A stretch of 64,000 nt of DNA from Nocardiopsis sp. CNR-923 (GTDB taxonomy: Bacteria; Actinomycetota; Actinomycetes; Streptosporangiales; Streptosporangiaceae). This document shows, piece by piece, positions 1-10,468 of this stretch. The position numbers and the translations under genes are program-made. The number at the start of each line of letters is the position of its first letter. Position 1 is the first letter of the stretch. The stretch lies in the NCBI RefSeq assembly GCF_001942255.1, contig NZ_MKKC01000067.1, positions 1 to 64,000 of the forward strand, in the 5' to 3' direction. The notes under the pieces are model-generated. The model made no database searches. It was not told the DNA's origin and saw only the letters and a program-made list of their open reading frames with translations.

Positions 1-1
1 C

Positions 2-193
2 GAAACGCAGCCAGTGCCGCATCGAGGGGAAGCCGAGCAGGACCTGGGCGGTGGCCAGGCACAGCAGTTCGGCGTCGGTGAGCTTGGGTGGGCGGCCGAC
101 CCTGCGGGGTCCGACGACGTGGTCGTCGCAGAAGGCGTAGAGTGCGGTCAGAAGGGTGTCCAGGTCTCGTGTCACAGCAAGACTCTCGGGCAC
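2..193 (-). CDS. Transposase, N-terminal part (cut by window edge)
   Basis: The first 64 residues of a transposase read leftward from a GTG and run off the window. The fragment has an N-terminal helical stretch with LDTLLTALYAFCDDH, followed by GRPPKLTDAELLCLATAQ, which I recall from IS982-type transposases of actinomycetes (IS5-like is the alternative). The catalytic DDE residues lie outside the window, so activity cannot be judged. I did not find a convincing terminal inverted repeat between this start and the end of the recD2 gene 110 bases away. Confidence 0.6.
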   Translation of the reverse strand, partial: MPESLAVTRDLDTLLTALYAFCDDHVVGPRRVGRPPKLTDAELLCLATAQVLLGFPSMRHWLRF

Positions 194-305
194 CCTTCGC
201 CATGTCCGTAACCAGTTCAGACATCGGAATCACTCATCTAGGGCCTGCTCCCGGGACCGGCGCCCCTGGCGGCGCCCGAACACGGGCCGAAGCGAAACGG
301 AGGCC

Positions 306-2521
306 CTAAGCGACACTGCCCAGCCGGTGCGCCAGGGCGGTGTACCGGTGTCCGGAGGAGGCGTTGCGCACGGCTTGGGCGAGGGCACGGCGGGAGCCCA
401 CCAGGACCACCAGCTTCTTGGCCCGGGTGATGGCGGTGTAGAGCAGGTTGCGCTGGAGCATCATCACGCGCTGGTGGTGACCGGCACCACCACGCACGGG
501 TACTCGCTGCCCTGGGAGCGGTGCACGGTGATGGCGTAGGCGTGCGCGAGCTCGTCGAGTTCGGCGAAGTCGTAGGCGATCTCCTCGTCCTCGTCGGTGC
601 GCACGGCGACCTCCTGGGCGACGGAGTCGATGCCCGTGACCACGCCGAGCGTGCCGTTGAAGACGCCGTTCGCGCCCTTGTCGTAGTTGTTGCGGATCTG
701 CGTGACCTTGTCGCCGACCCGGAAGACACGCCCGCCGAAGCGGCGTTCGGGCACGTTCTCCCCCTGCGGCGTCACCGCTGCCTGGAGGGCGGTGTTGAGC
801 TGCGCGGCCCCGGCCGGGCCGCCCTTCATCGGGGTGAGCACCTGGACGTCGCGGCGGGGGTCGTAGCCGAACCTGCGGGGGATGCGGCGGGCGACGACGT
901 CGACGGTCAGTTCGGCCGCCTGCTCGGCGTCGTCGCAGGCGAAGAGGAAGAAGTCGGCCATCCCCTCGAACCGCGGCTGTTCGCCGGTGTTGACGCGGTG
1001 GGCGTTGGTGACCACCCCGGACTGCTGGGCCTGGCGGAACACGTGGGTCAGTCGGACGCTGGGGATGGGCGAGCCCTCGGAGAGTAGGTCGCGGAGCACC
1101 TGTCCGGCGCCGACCGAGGGCAGTTGGTCGACGTCGCCGACCAAGAGCACGTGCGCACCGGGCGGCACCGCCTTGACCAGCTTGTTGGCCAGGACGAGGT
1201 CGAGCATGGACGCCTCGTCGACCACGAGCAGGTCGCAGTCGAGGGGGTTGTCGCGGTCGTAGGCGGCGTCACCGCCGGGACGCAGTTCGAGCAGGCGGTG
1301 GACGGTGGAGGCGTCCACGCCGGTGAGCTCGGTCAGCCGCTTGGCCGCGCGACCGGTGGGCGCGGCGAGGACGATCTTGGCCCGCTTGGCCTCCGCCAGC
1401 GTGACCACGGAGGACACGGTGAACGACTTGCCGCACCCGGGTCCGCCGGTGAGCACGCACACCTTGCGGGTGAGCGCCGTGCGCACGGCCTCGCGCTGGG
1501 CGTCGGCGAGGTCGACGTGCGTGCGATCGCGCAACCAGCCCAGGGCCACGTCCCAGTCCACGTCGGCGAAGGCGGAGAGCCGGTCCACGGGGTGCTCCAG
1601 GAGGGAACGCAGGCCCGAGGCGAGTCCGATCTCGGCCCGTTGCATCGGCAGGAGGTAGACCGCGCGCACCGGATCGTCCTCGGGGCCGGGTACGGTCTCA
1701 CGGGCCACGCCCTCCTCGGCGACCAGTTGCTGAAGGCACTCGATCACGAGCCCGGCCTCCACGCCGAGGATCTTCACGGCGGCCGAGATCAGTCGCTCCT
1801 CCGGCAGGTAGCAGTGGCCGTCCCCGGTCGACTCGGACAGGGTGAACTGGATGCCCGCCATGACGCGCTGCGGACTGTCGTGCGGGATGCCGACCGCCTG
1901 GGCGATCGTGTCCGCGGTCTTGAATCCGATCCCCCACACGTCAGACGCCAGCCGGTAGGGCTCCTTCTGGACGACGTCGATGGAGGCGTCCCCGTACTTC
2001 TTGTAGATGCGCACGGCCAGCGAGGTGGTGACCTCCACCCCCTGGAGGAAGACCATGACCTCCTTGATCGCCTTCTGTTCCTCCCAGGCGTCCGCGATGA
2101 GCCGCGTGCGCTTGGGTCCGAGGCCGGGGACCTCGATGAGCCGCTCGGGGGCGTCCTCGATGACGTCCAGGGCGTCGGTGCCGAAGTGGCCGACGATGCG
2201 CTCGGCCATCTTCGGACCGATCCCCTTGATCAGTCCGGAGCCGAGGTAGCGGCGGATGCCCTGGACGGTGGCGGGCAGGACGGTGGTGTAGTCCTCCACC
2301 TGGAACTGGCGGCCGTACTGGGGGTGGGAGCCCCAGCGGCCCCGCATCCGCAGCGCCTCGCCGGGCTGGACGCCCGCGAGCGCGCCCACGACGGTGAGGA
2401 GGTCGTGCGGACCGTGTCCGGTGTCGACCTTGGCGACGGTGTACCCGTTGTCCTCGTTGACGTAGGTGAAGCGCTCCAGGACACCCTGGACGACGGCGGG
2501 CCGAAAGGTCTTGTCGGACAC
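306..2521 (-). CDS. recD2: RecD2-type ATP-dependent DNA helicase (one-base frameshift)
   Basis: A stand-alone 5'-3' SF1 helicase of the RecD2 family, about 738 residues, acting in DNA repair independently of RecBC. It has an N-terminal beta domain (VNEDNGYTVAKVD near residue 10), helix-hairpin-helix repeats around residues 100-200, Walker A GGPGCGKS near 358, Walker B VVDEAS near 433, and the C-terminal helicase motif VHRSQGSEYP near 668. GTG 2521 is preferred because GGGAAGGGA lies just upstream. Near position 474 a Trp codon TGG has lost one G (GCGTGATGATG), giving a stop; the next frame continues at once with LQRNLLYTAITRAKKLV, the expected family C-terminus. I therefore join both parts and regard the lesion as a probable sequence error. 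Confidence 0.88.
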
Positions 2522-2555
2522 GGGAGCGTCCCTTCCCGGCGGTCGGACGGTGCGG

Positions 2556-2957
2556 TCAGGTGTGGCGCGCCTCCCCCGGAGTGGGGGCGTCGTCACCCAG
2601 GACGGCGAGCACGCGGTCCCCGTCGGCCCGGCGCAGGCTACGGGCGACGAGTACGTAGGAGTGTCTCAGCATCTCCAGGACTTCGTCGTCGGGGACCGAA
2701 CCGTCCAGCGGTACCGAGTTCCAGTGCCGCTTGTTCATGTGGTAGCCGGGGGTGATCCCGGGGAACTGGTCGCGCAGTTCCAGGGCCAGCTCCGGGTCGC
2801 ACTTGAGGTTGACGAACGGCCCCTGCTCGCCCTCCATGAGCAGGGCGAACACCTTCTGTCCTGCGACCTTGTAGACCAGCGGCCCGGGGCCGAAGGGCTC
2901 GGACTCCGACGCCTCGGGAAACCACAGGGCGGCGTCGACGAACTGCTCGGGGGTCAT
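2556..2957 (-). CDS. MmcQ/YjbR family protein
   Basis: A 133-residue cytoplasmic protein of the MmcQ/YjbR family (CyaY-like fold, DNA-binding suggested for the family, no proven role). The family signature runs from WFPEASESEPFGPG near residue 13 through KVFALL near 34, FVNLKCDPE near 47 and the C-terminal HMNKRHWNSV near 75. ATG 2957 has GAGGAGGG just upstream. It ends 34 bases before the recD2 start on the same strand, so the two may be cotranscribed. Length is normal for the family. Confidence 0.85.
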   Translation of the reverse strand: MTPEQFVDAALWFPEASESEPFGPGPLVYKVAGQKVFALLMEGEQGPFVNLKCDPELALELRDQFPGITPGYHMNKRHWNSVPLDGSVPDDEVLEMLRHSYVLVARSLRRADGDRVLAVLGDDAPTPGEARHT

Positions 2958-3036
2958 GGTCCCTCCTCTCACGTCGAGCGTGCCAGAAGGAACCGACGAA
3001 CGGGAGGCTCCGCGGCGGACCGGTGGACGGCACGGG

Positions 3037-4236
3037 TCAGCGGCCCTTCTCCGGGGGCTCCGGCGGCTCCGGGCCGTCGGGCTGGCCGGAACCCAGGAGT
3101 TCGTCGGTGAGGGAGGCCACGCGCAGTGCCAGTTCCTGGGCCTGGACCAGGGCGGAGAGGGCCTCGTCCTGCTGTTCGTGGTCGACCCCCGTCTCGACGG
3201 CAAGGGCGTCCAGCCGCTCCGCGGCCCGGCGGTCGTACCGCTCCATCTCCGCTGCGCGCACCGTGGCCGCGTAGTCCTCCAGCACCCGGACGCGCGCCTC
3301 CACCCGGGCCACGTCCTGGTCGAGGATCCTCCGGGCGCGTGCGGCGGCCCGGCGGCTGTTCTCTCCGGGGGTGGGCGTGCTCGCCATGGTGCGGCGGGTG
3401 CGGGTGTGGCCGAGCAGGCGGTCGGCCACGGCCCACTCGACGTCGGCCAGGACCACCCGGTCGCGCACCGCGTCGAGCAGGAGACCTGGTCGTGCAGGGA
3501 GGACGCCAGGACCGCGTCGACGGCGGACTGGGTGCGGGCGAGCAGCGCCCGCGCCTGGGTGTCGAGCGCGTCGGGGCCGACGTACCGGTCCCGCCACTGG
3601 CGCAGGAGCCGCCGTTCCCAGTCGCGGTCGGCCGTCTCCTGGACCTGCGCGGGCGCGGGGGCCGCGAGTTTCGAGAGGACCTTCCCGAGCACCACGGCTC
3701 CCGCCACGCACAACCCGACGAAGACGAGCAGAAGCAGGACCAGCACGCCGCTGACCGCCATCGCGACCAGACCCAGTGCGACGATCGCCGCCGCCCCGAC
3801 CGGGTAGATCCAGTGGTCGTTGGGGCGACGCGGTGCGGCCGAGGGCCGGGGCGGGCCGGGAGGTCGGGGCGGCGGGGGACGGCGGAGCGCGGCCGCGTTG
3901 AGTCGCGCGGCGGTGGTGTCGTCGATCTCGGGGTGGACGGTGAGGCGTGTGGGCTCCTGACCGCCCCAGTCGTCGGCCGCGTCGCCGACCACGGCGCCGG
4001 GCGCGTTGTCCAGGAGCTCCCGCACCCCCGCGCCGCGCGGGGTGAGCACCCAGACGCCCAGAGAGCGGTCGCGGACGGCCAACCGCTGTTCGGCCAGGTC
4101 CCGGACGGCCTCGCCGGCGGTTCGGCCGCGCAGCCGCAGAACGCCGGGGCGACCGGGCACGGGCGCGCCGCCCGCACGCGCGGGAGGTGGCTGCGGTGAT
4201 CCGCACGGTCGTGCCGTCGGCGAGGTTGAACTCCAT
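3037..4236 (-). CDS. Unknown membrane protein with C-terminal coiled coil (frameshifted)
   Basis: I do not recognise a family. The start ATG 4236 follows GGAAGGGA and gives MEFNLADGTTVRI. The middle part, in another frame, has a folded N-terminal region (LTPRGAGVRELL), a Pro/Arg-rich linker, and two membrane segments near residues 145-190 (VGAAAIVALGLVAMAV and VLLLLVFVGLCVAG). After a lost base near 3480 the frame changes to an Ala/Arg/Glu-rich, probably coiled-coil C-terminus ending in PPEKGR. A further frame change, a net +1 or -2, is needed near 4150-4200 and is less certain. It is transcribed divergently from the Ser/Thr kinase 200 bases away, so it could be a kinase partner or substrate; that is inference only. 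Confidence 0.55.
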   Translation of the reverse strand: MEFNLADGTTVRITAATSRACGRRARARSPRRSAAARPNRRRGRPGPGRTAVGRPRPLSGRLGAHPARRGGAGAPGQRARRRGRRRGRRLGRSGAHTPHRPPRDRRHHRRATQRGRAPPSPAAPTSRPAPALGRTASPQRPLDLPGRGGGDRRTGSGRDGGQRRAGPASARLRRVVRGGSRGAREGPLETRGPRARAGPGDGRPRLGTAAPAPVAGPVRRPRRARHPGAGAARPHPVRRRRGPGVLPARPGLLLDAVRDRVVLADVEWAVADRLLGHTRTRRTMASTPTPGENSRRAAARARRILDQDVARVEARVRVLEDYAATVRAAEMERYDRRAAERLDALAVETGVDHEQQDEALSALVQAQELALRVASLTDELLGSGQPDGPEPPEPPEKGR

Positions 4237-4435
4237 CGTGTCCCTTCCGGCGCGCGGCCCGAGAACGTGCGCGGCTGTCACCGACTTCGACGTCCCAACC
4301 GAGTACCAAGTTGCGCCCGAATCCCGCGCGCCCAGGGGTGCGCGACCGTGCGGCGGCCGCGCATGCGTGCCCCGTCCTGGAGCCGTGGCGGGGATAGGAT
4401 CCGGGCACACGTGTCCCCCAGCGAACGGGAGCACC

Positions 4436-5523
<1,088 letters not shown>

Positions 5524-5548
5524 GCGGTACGGGCTGATCGGACGGGTC

Positions 5549-6112
5549 TCAGAGCAGCCCGTAGTAGGCGCGGCCCTCGCGGGTGAACATGAACGCCACC
5601 ATGGCGGCCGTGAAGCCCAGCGGCACGAGGGAGAACCACTCCCCGCCGAGCAGGTTCCACAGCAGGAGCAGTCCGGCGGCGGCCTGGAAGAGCACCACGC
5701 CCCAGAAGACGCCGACCGTCCGCCGCTGGATCCGGGTCGCCAGAAGGGTGGACAGCAGTCCGTAGGCCCCGGTCACGAGGGCCAGCACCCCCATGAGCGA
5801 GCGCATGAGGTCGACGGTGACCACGAGTTCGACGCCCTGTTCGGCGGCGATGTCGACCTGGTCCTGGAGGGCCTCGTTCATCGCCTCCGCCGGAACGCTC
5901 AGCCCCATGAGGAACAGTGCGCCCAGGGCCAGACCGCAGGACCCGCCGATGAACATGAGCGTCCTGACCACCGCCACCGCGCGGGGCGTCGGGGCGTCCG
6001 GGCGCAGGGCGTCCAGGTGCGGCCCGAAGCCGAACGGCCCCCGCCGCGGTGGGACGCCGCCCGCGCTCCGCTCCCCGTCGAAGTCGTGCGGGTCCTGGGC
6101 AGAGGGAGACAC
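5549..6112 (-). CDS. Four-helix integral membrane protein, unknown function
   Basis: A 187-residue protein not assignable to a family. The first 45 residues are polar and Pro/Gly-rich (DPHDFDGERSAGG) and likely cytoplasmic. Four hydrophobic segments follow: around residues 46-70 (TLMFIGGSCGLALGALFLMG), 100-122, 128-150 and 153-172, with a short tail REGRAYYGLL. Between the first two segments is an acidic, Gln-rich loop. It converges with the kinase gene, ending 25 bases from the kinase stop. Similar small membrane proteins are common in actinomycetes with no assigned role. Confidence 0.7.
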   Translation of the reverse strand: MSPSAQDPHDFDGERSAGGVPPRRGPFGFGPHLDALRPDAPTPRAVAVVRTLMFIGGSCGLALGALFLMGLSVPAEAMNEALQDQVDIAAEQGVELVVTVDLMRSLMGVLALVTGAYGLLSTLLATRIQRRTVGVFWGVVLFQAAAGLLLLWNLLGGEWFSLVPLGFTAAMVAFMFTREGRAYYGLL

Positions 6113-6365
6113 GGAGGTCCTCCGAGGAATCGATGTGCGTGTGCGTCCATGCTAGTGGCGCGGTGACCGCGGACGCGGTAGTGCGCCCGCCCGTTTCTCC
6201 GGGCTCGTGTCTCCTCCCAGGGCGTGCCCGCCCGGCGTCCCCCAGACGGCGGCGGGGGTTCTTCGCCTCGTCGCCCCCTACTTGCGCTAGCTGGGCATTC
6301 ATCCTCTAAAGTGATCCTTTCGGTACCCTCATCCCCCGTTCCACGAAACACAGGAGTAACCGAGC

Positions 6366-8499
6366 ATGTCCAATCTCTTGCGCGCGTCCGTCGCGCTGGC
6401 ACTGGCGGGCGGCCTGGTCGCCGGGTCCGTCTCCGCGGCGGGCGCGGACACCCCCGGGACCCAGAACGCGACCGACTTCACCCTGACGATCCTGCACGGG
6501 AACGACCCCGAATCCCACCTGCTGCACTCCTCCGGCCAGCCGGACTTCGGCGGTGCGGCACGGTACACCACCCTCTTCCACCAGCTGCGCGACGCCGAGG
6601 ACGCCGGTGCCGGCGCGGGCGCGACGAGGCCGCGGAGCGGGGCGTGCTCTCGGTCAACTCGGGCGACCTCTATCTGCCCGGTCCGGAGTTCTCCGCGTCC
6701 ATGGAGGAGGGCGCGCCCTTCTACGACGCGATCGCCACCGACCACGTGGGCTACGACGCCGTGTCGATGGGCAACCACGAGTTCGACTTCGGCCCGGACG
6801 TGTACGCCGACTTCCTCGAAGGGCTCACCGGCGACACCACCGTCGTGGCGGCCAACGTGGACGTGTCCGGTGAACCCCGTCTGGCCGCGCTCGCGGACGC
6901 GGGCCGCATCGCGCCCAGCGCCGTGGTCGACGTGGCGGGCGAGCCCGTGGGCGTCGTCGGCGCCCTCTACCCCGCGCTGCACAGCATCAGCAGCCCGCGC
7001 GACCTGGTGATCGACGAGGTCGTCGGCCCTGTGCAGGCCGAGGTCGACCGGCTCACCGCCGAGGGCGTCGACAAGATCGTCATGATCTCCCACCTCCAGA
7101 ACATCGGCTTCGAGGAGAGCGTCGGCCGGCAGCTGACCGGTGTCGACGCGATCGTCTCCGGCGGCGGCCACGAGGTCATGGCCAACCCCGACGACGCGCT
7201 GGTCCCCGGTGACGAGGTGACCGCGCACCCCGCCACCGGAGAGCCCCTGTCCTACCCGCTGTGGGTGAGCGACGCCCAGGGCGCCGACCTGCCGATCGTC
7301 ACCACCGGCGGCGACTACGAGTACGTCGGCCGCCTGGTGGTCAACTTCGACTCCGAAGGCGGCGTGTCCTCGGTCTCGGACCGCTCCGGAACCGTCCGGG
7401 TCTCGGGCGTCGGCGACGACGCCGTCGCACCGCACGCCGAGGTCCTGAGCCAGGTGACCGAGCCGGTCTCCGACCACGTCGCGCCCTCGACGAGACCGTG
7501 GTCGCGGAGAGCGAGGTCGCTCTGGACGGCACACGGGACCCGGGGGTGCGCACCCAGGAGACCAACCTGGGCGGACTGATGGCGGACGCGCTGCTGGACA
7601 CCGGTCGCCGCAACGCGGCCGAGTACGGGGTTCCCGAACCGCAGATCGGCATCCAGAACGGCGGCGGCATCCGCAACTCGTCGGTGATCCCGCCGGGACC
7701 GCTGACCGCCCTCGACACCTACGGGATCGCGCCGTTCGCCAACCAGGTCGTGGTCGTGCCGGACGTCCCGCGCGCGCAGGTCAAGGAACTCCTCGAACAC
7801 GGCGTGCACGCCGCACCGGCGGCCAACGGCGGGTTCATGCAGGTGGGCGGGGTGAACTTCGCCTACGACCCGGAGCGGACCGCCCAGGAGGTCGATGCGG
7901 ACGGCCGGGTGGTCACGCCGGGCCAACGGGTCCGCGAGGTGATCCTGCACGACGGGACCGTGGTCGTCGAGGACGGAGAGGTGGTCGAGGGCGACCCGAT
8001 CACGATCGCCACCATCGACTTCTCCGCGCGCGGCGGCGACATGTACCCGTTCCGCGGAGCGGACTTCACCGTGGTGGGCGCGACCTACCAGGGAGCCCTG
8101 GAACGGTACCTGAGCGGGACCCTGGAGGGCCGGGTGACCGCCGAGCGGTACCCGGAGGGCGGTTCGGGCCGGATCGTGGTCGGGGAGGAGGCCACCGACC
8201 CGGGCGGGGCGCCGAACGGGACGCTGGAACTCGCCCGCACACCGGTCCGTGAGCGCACGACGGCGGTCTTCCGCTACACGACCGACGCCCCGGGCCGCGG
8301 CAACCACGTGGCCGTGTTCGCGCAGGACGGTGTCCCCGGTGCGGACGAACCGCTGGTCGAGCGGCGGGTCCGCCGCGAGCGGGGGCGCGTCCCGGTCAGC
8401 ACGCGCGGTCTGGGGACGGGCACGTTCACGGCCTACCTGCTCGACTGTGACGGCGACGTCCTGGCCGGTCCGCTGACCTTCGAGATCCGCAGGCGCTGA
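6366..8499 (+). CDS. Secreted 5'-nucleotidase/metallophosphatase (two frameshifts)
   Basis: A bifunctional-nucleotidase type protein that hydrolyses extracellular phosphate esters. ATG 6366 follows CAGGAG; the first 27 residues form a signal peptide ending near AAGADT. The N-terminal metallophosphatase domain has LTILHGNDPESHLL, where Glu stands in place of the His of the classical D-x-H motif, then SVNSGD and MGNHEFDFG, then a metal-binding GGGHE. The C-terminal nucleotide-binding domain has GIQNGGGIRNS and the late motif TIDFSARGGDMYPF. A C-terminal beta domain of about 90 residues follows. One base is missing near 6625 and another near 7485; restoring both gives about 711 residues. It could supply nucleosides to the uptake system at 39-46 kb. 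Confidence 0.85.
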
Positions 8500-8511
8500 C
8501 ACGGACGCGCC

Positions 8512-8569
8512 GTCCGCCCCGCTTGCCCCGCGGAGTCGGACGGCGCCGTCGCAGCCTGCCGGGGCGGAC
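8512..8569. terminator. GC-rich hairpin between convergent genes
   Basis: GTCCGCCCCG at 8512-8521 is matched by CGGGGCGGAC at 8560-8569, with a smaller self-complementary segment (GACGGCGCCGTC) in the loop. It sits between the stop of the phosphatase gene and the stop of the convergent exported-protein gene and may end both transcripts. There is no U-tract on either side, so this is a modest call. Confidence 0.4.
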
Positions 8570-8594
8570 CCGCCGTCGGGCCCGTCCCGGCCGC

Positions 8595-8996
8595 TCAGCA
8601 CAGCGGCAGGCCCTCGATCGGCTTCCAGGGCTCGGACACCTCGAAGGCGGTCGCGCTGACGAAGACGTCCTTGTTACCGGTGTCGTCGTCGGTGAGCACC
8701 CACCACATCGTGCGGTTGCCCTGGTCGTCGGTGTGTGGTTGGCCCTCGGACTGGCAGAAGACGTAGTGCCTTCCGGGCCACAGCCAGCCACCGGTGCCGT
8801 AGCGGGTGTCCGCGGACCAGTAGGTGCTGGCCTCGCGCCAGGTCGTGAAGTACTGCCGCGGGGAGAAGGACTCCGCCGCCGTGGACCGGCCGCCAAGCGC
8901 GGCGCTCTCCGCCAGGGCGGTCGGCGCCGCCAGGGCCAGGGGCGTCGCGAGCCCCAGGGCCGCGGCCGTCACTCTCAGGATTCGTCTGTTGGCCAT
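8595..8996 (-). CDS. Small exported protein of unknown function
   Basis: A 133-residue protein with a clear Sec signal: NRRILR followed by a hydrophobic Ala/Leu stretch and a likely cut after PTALAES near residue 28. The mature part is rich in aromatic residues (FTTWREASTYWSADTRYGTG, WLWPGRHYVFC) and has two cysteines, one at residue 97 or so and one at the very end (GLPLC), which could pair. ATG 8996 follows GAGGAG. Family not recognised. Its size and sequence suggest a small secreted beta domain. Confidence 0.65.
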   Translation of the reverse strand: MANRRILRVTAAALGLATPLALAAPTALAESAALGGRSTAAESFSPRQYFTTWREASTYWSADTRYGTGGWLWPGRHYVFCQSEGQPHTDDQGNRTMWWVLTDDDTGNKDVFVSATAFEVSEPWKPIEGLPLC

Positions 8997-9234
8997 CGCC
9001 GCTCCTCGCCCCGCCCCGGAACGCGGGACGGGGATGTTGCCGGTGTCGGCGCTCCGGTCGGGCTGTCGGCCGTGGGCGGCGGCCGGGGCTGGCACCGGGA
9101 TGGATGAACTCAGTGGAACGGCCACAGGGCACGCAAGCCCGGCGGACCGCACCAACGAGACTATTGTTACCCAGAGTGATCGACGTCGCGCGTAACGACA
9201 CGTGAGGCGCCCCGGACGGGAGGGCGCCGCAGGC

Positions 9235-10134
9235 TCAGCCGCAGCCGGTGATCTCCTCGGCGGTGGAGACGATGTCGTCGCGCTGGCCCTGGTCCGTGCC
9301 GTTGGCCTCGAACCAGATGAGCACGAAGTGGCAGGCGCTCTGCACGTCCACGGCCTCGGACTCCTCGTCCGCGGCCAGACCGAGGGCCACGATCGAGGCG
9401 ACGCCGACGTTCTCGAACGCGATCATGCGCACGAGGTTGGTGTCCATCGCCGAGGTGCACTGGAAGGGCGCCTCCTCACCGTCCTCGGGAACACAGACGT
9501 CGTCGGTGGTGTCGAGGCGACCAGCGATGTCGAAGTCGTCCGAGAGCTCGTCGACGAGTTCCTCGGAGGTGAGCGGGGCCTCGGTCTCGTAGGTCGGCTC
9601 CTCCGCGGGTGCTGACGTCGGCTCGGAGGGGTCCGCGGAGGGGGTCGGGGACGGACCCCCGGTCGGCTCCTGCGTGGGATCGTCGGACGGCTGGGGGGAG
9701 GCGTCCTCGGCGAACCCGTTCACCACGGTCTGGCCGAGGACGATGCCACCGCCGAGGAAGGACGCGCCCGCCAGGACGGCGATCACGGTCAGAACGGCCA
9801 GGAGCCCGGTCCCGTACGGCCGGGACGCGGAGGGGGCGGTGTGGGACCGGCGGGCCCCTGGGGCGGCTGCCCTCCCCACTCGCCCTGAGATCTGCGGGGA
9901 GTGGGCGTCCAGGAATGCCTGGGCCTTCTGATGCTGCTGTGCCCCCTGGGGGCGGTAGGGCTGCTGAGGTTGTTGGTGGCCCTGCTGGGGTTGTTGGTGG
10001 CCCTGCTGGGCTTGCTGGTAGCCGTGTGCCTCCGGTTGGCCCTGCGACTGCTGGTGGCCCTGGCCCTGTTGACCGTGCGGGCCCTGGGGCAGCGGACCGA
10101 AACCGCCTCCGGGGTCGGAGGTGTGGTGATTCAC
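9235..10134 (-). CDS. Single-pass membrane protein with Gln/Pro-rich cytoplasmic head and Cys-rich outer domain
   Basis: A 299-residue protein. The N-terminal 90 residues are rich in Gln, Pro, Gly and His, including two exact copies of a seven-residue repeat. Arg-rich sequence precedes one membrane segment near residues 118-142 (GLLAVLTVIAVLAGASFLGG). Outside lies a Pro/Ser/Thr/Glu linker of about 60 residues and then a compact domain with four cysteines (DDVCVPEDG, APFQCTSAM, VQSACHFVLIW, EITGCG). GTG 10134 follows CGAGGAG. The layout resembles Gln-rich actinomycete membrane proteins that carry a small extracytoplasmic ligand domain, but no family is recognised. Confidence 0.65.
   Translation of the reverse strand: MNHHTSDPGGGFGPLPQGPHGQQGQGHQQSQGQPEAHGYQQAQQGHQQPQQGHQQPQQPYRPQGAQQHQKAQAFLDAHSPQISGRVGRAAAPGARRSHTAPSASRPYGTGLLAVLTVIAVLAGASFLGGGIVLGQTVVNGFAEDASPQPSDDPTQEPTGGPSPTPSADPSEPTSAPAEEPTYETEAPLTSEELVDELSDDFDIAGRLDTTDDVCVPEDGEEAPFQCTSAMDTNLVRMIAFENVGVASIVALGLAADEESEAVDVQSACHFVLIWFEANGTDQGQRDDIVSTAEEITGCG
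9968..10009 (-). repeat. 21-bp tandem repeat inside coding region
   Basis: Two identical 21-base units lie end to end (9968-9988 and 9989-10009), followed by a decayed third copy to about 10020. They encode the seven-residue Gln/His/Pro repeat of the membrane protein's cytoplasmic head. Such units change copy number easily by slippage. Confidence 0.85.
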
Positions 10135-10329
10135 TGAGGGGCTCCTCGATGTCTGGGGACGGGGGTCGGTCGCACTCGGACGGGGGCTGGCGGCGGAGCG
10201 CGGTCCCGACTCCGTGTCGATGCCCCGCCCGAGCCATCCCCATGGTCCGTCGCGTGGTGCAGTGTCCCACTTCCTCACGGTGAGGCGGAGCGGGGTCGTC
10301 TCGAAGTGCCGAGAGGTCGGGCATGCACA

Positions 10330-10468
10330 CGTTCGAGCGGACAAGCATCCCAGTTTCGCCAAGAAAAAGCAAAGAAAACATAGAATATGCCTGCTTGGAA
10401 CATATGCCCGGTATGGGAATAGCGTATTTTCGGCCAACCTTGGGCTATCCGGCGCGCATAATAGGGAA
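10330..10468 (+). promoter_or_regulatory. AT-rich promoter region of the two-component operon
   Basis: In the 334-base gap between the Gln-rich protein and the response regulator, roughly 10330-10468 is far richer in A and T than anything nearby (runs such as AAGAAAAAGCAAAGAAAACA). A -10-like CATAAT at 10457-10462 lies 6 bases before an ATG at 10469, the spacing of an actinomycete leaderless gene. No convincing -35 box is visible. The rest of the gap, 10135-10330, shows no gene. Confidence 0.5.

Noticed and set aside
474..480. Programmed frameshifting in recD2
   Set aside because: No slippery heptamer or downstream structure, and similar lost bases recur in unrelated genes, so a sequence fault is simpler.
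1124..2755. Long plus-strand frame opposite recD2
   Set aside because: Mirror frame of recD2; its composition (HDV-rich, no domain) is that of antisense sequence.
9960..10030. Repeat array resembling CRISPR
   Set aside because: The 21-bp units abut directly, lie in a coding frame and have no spacers.
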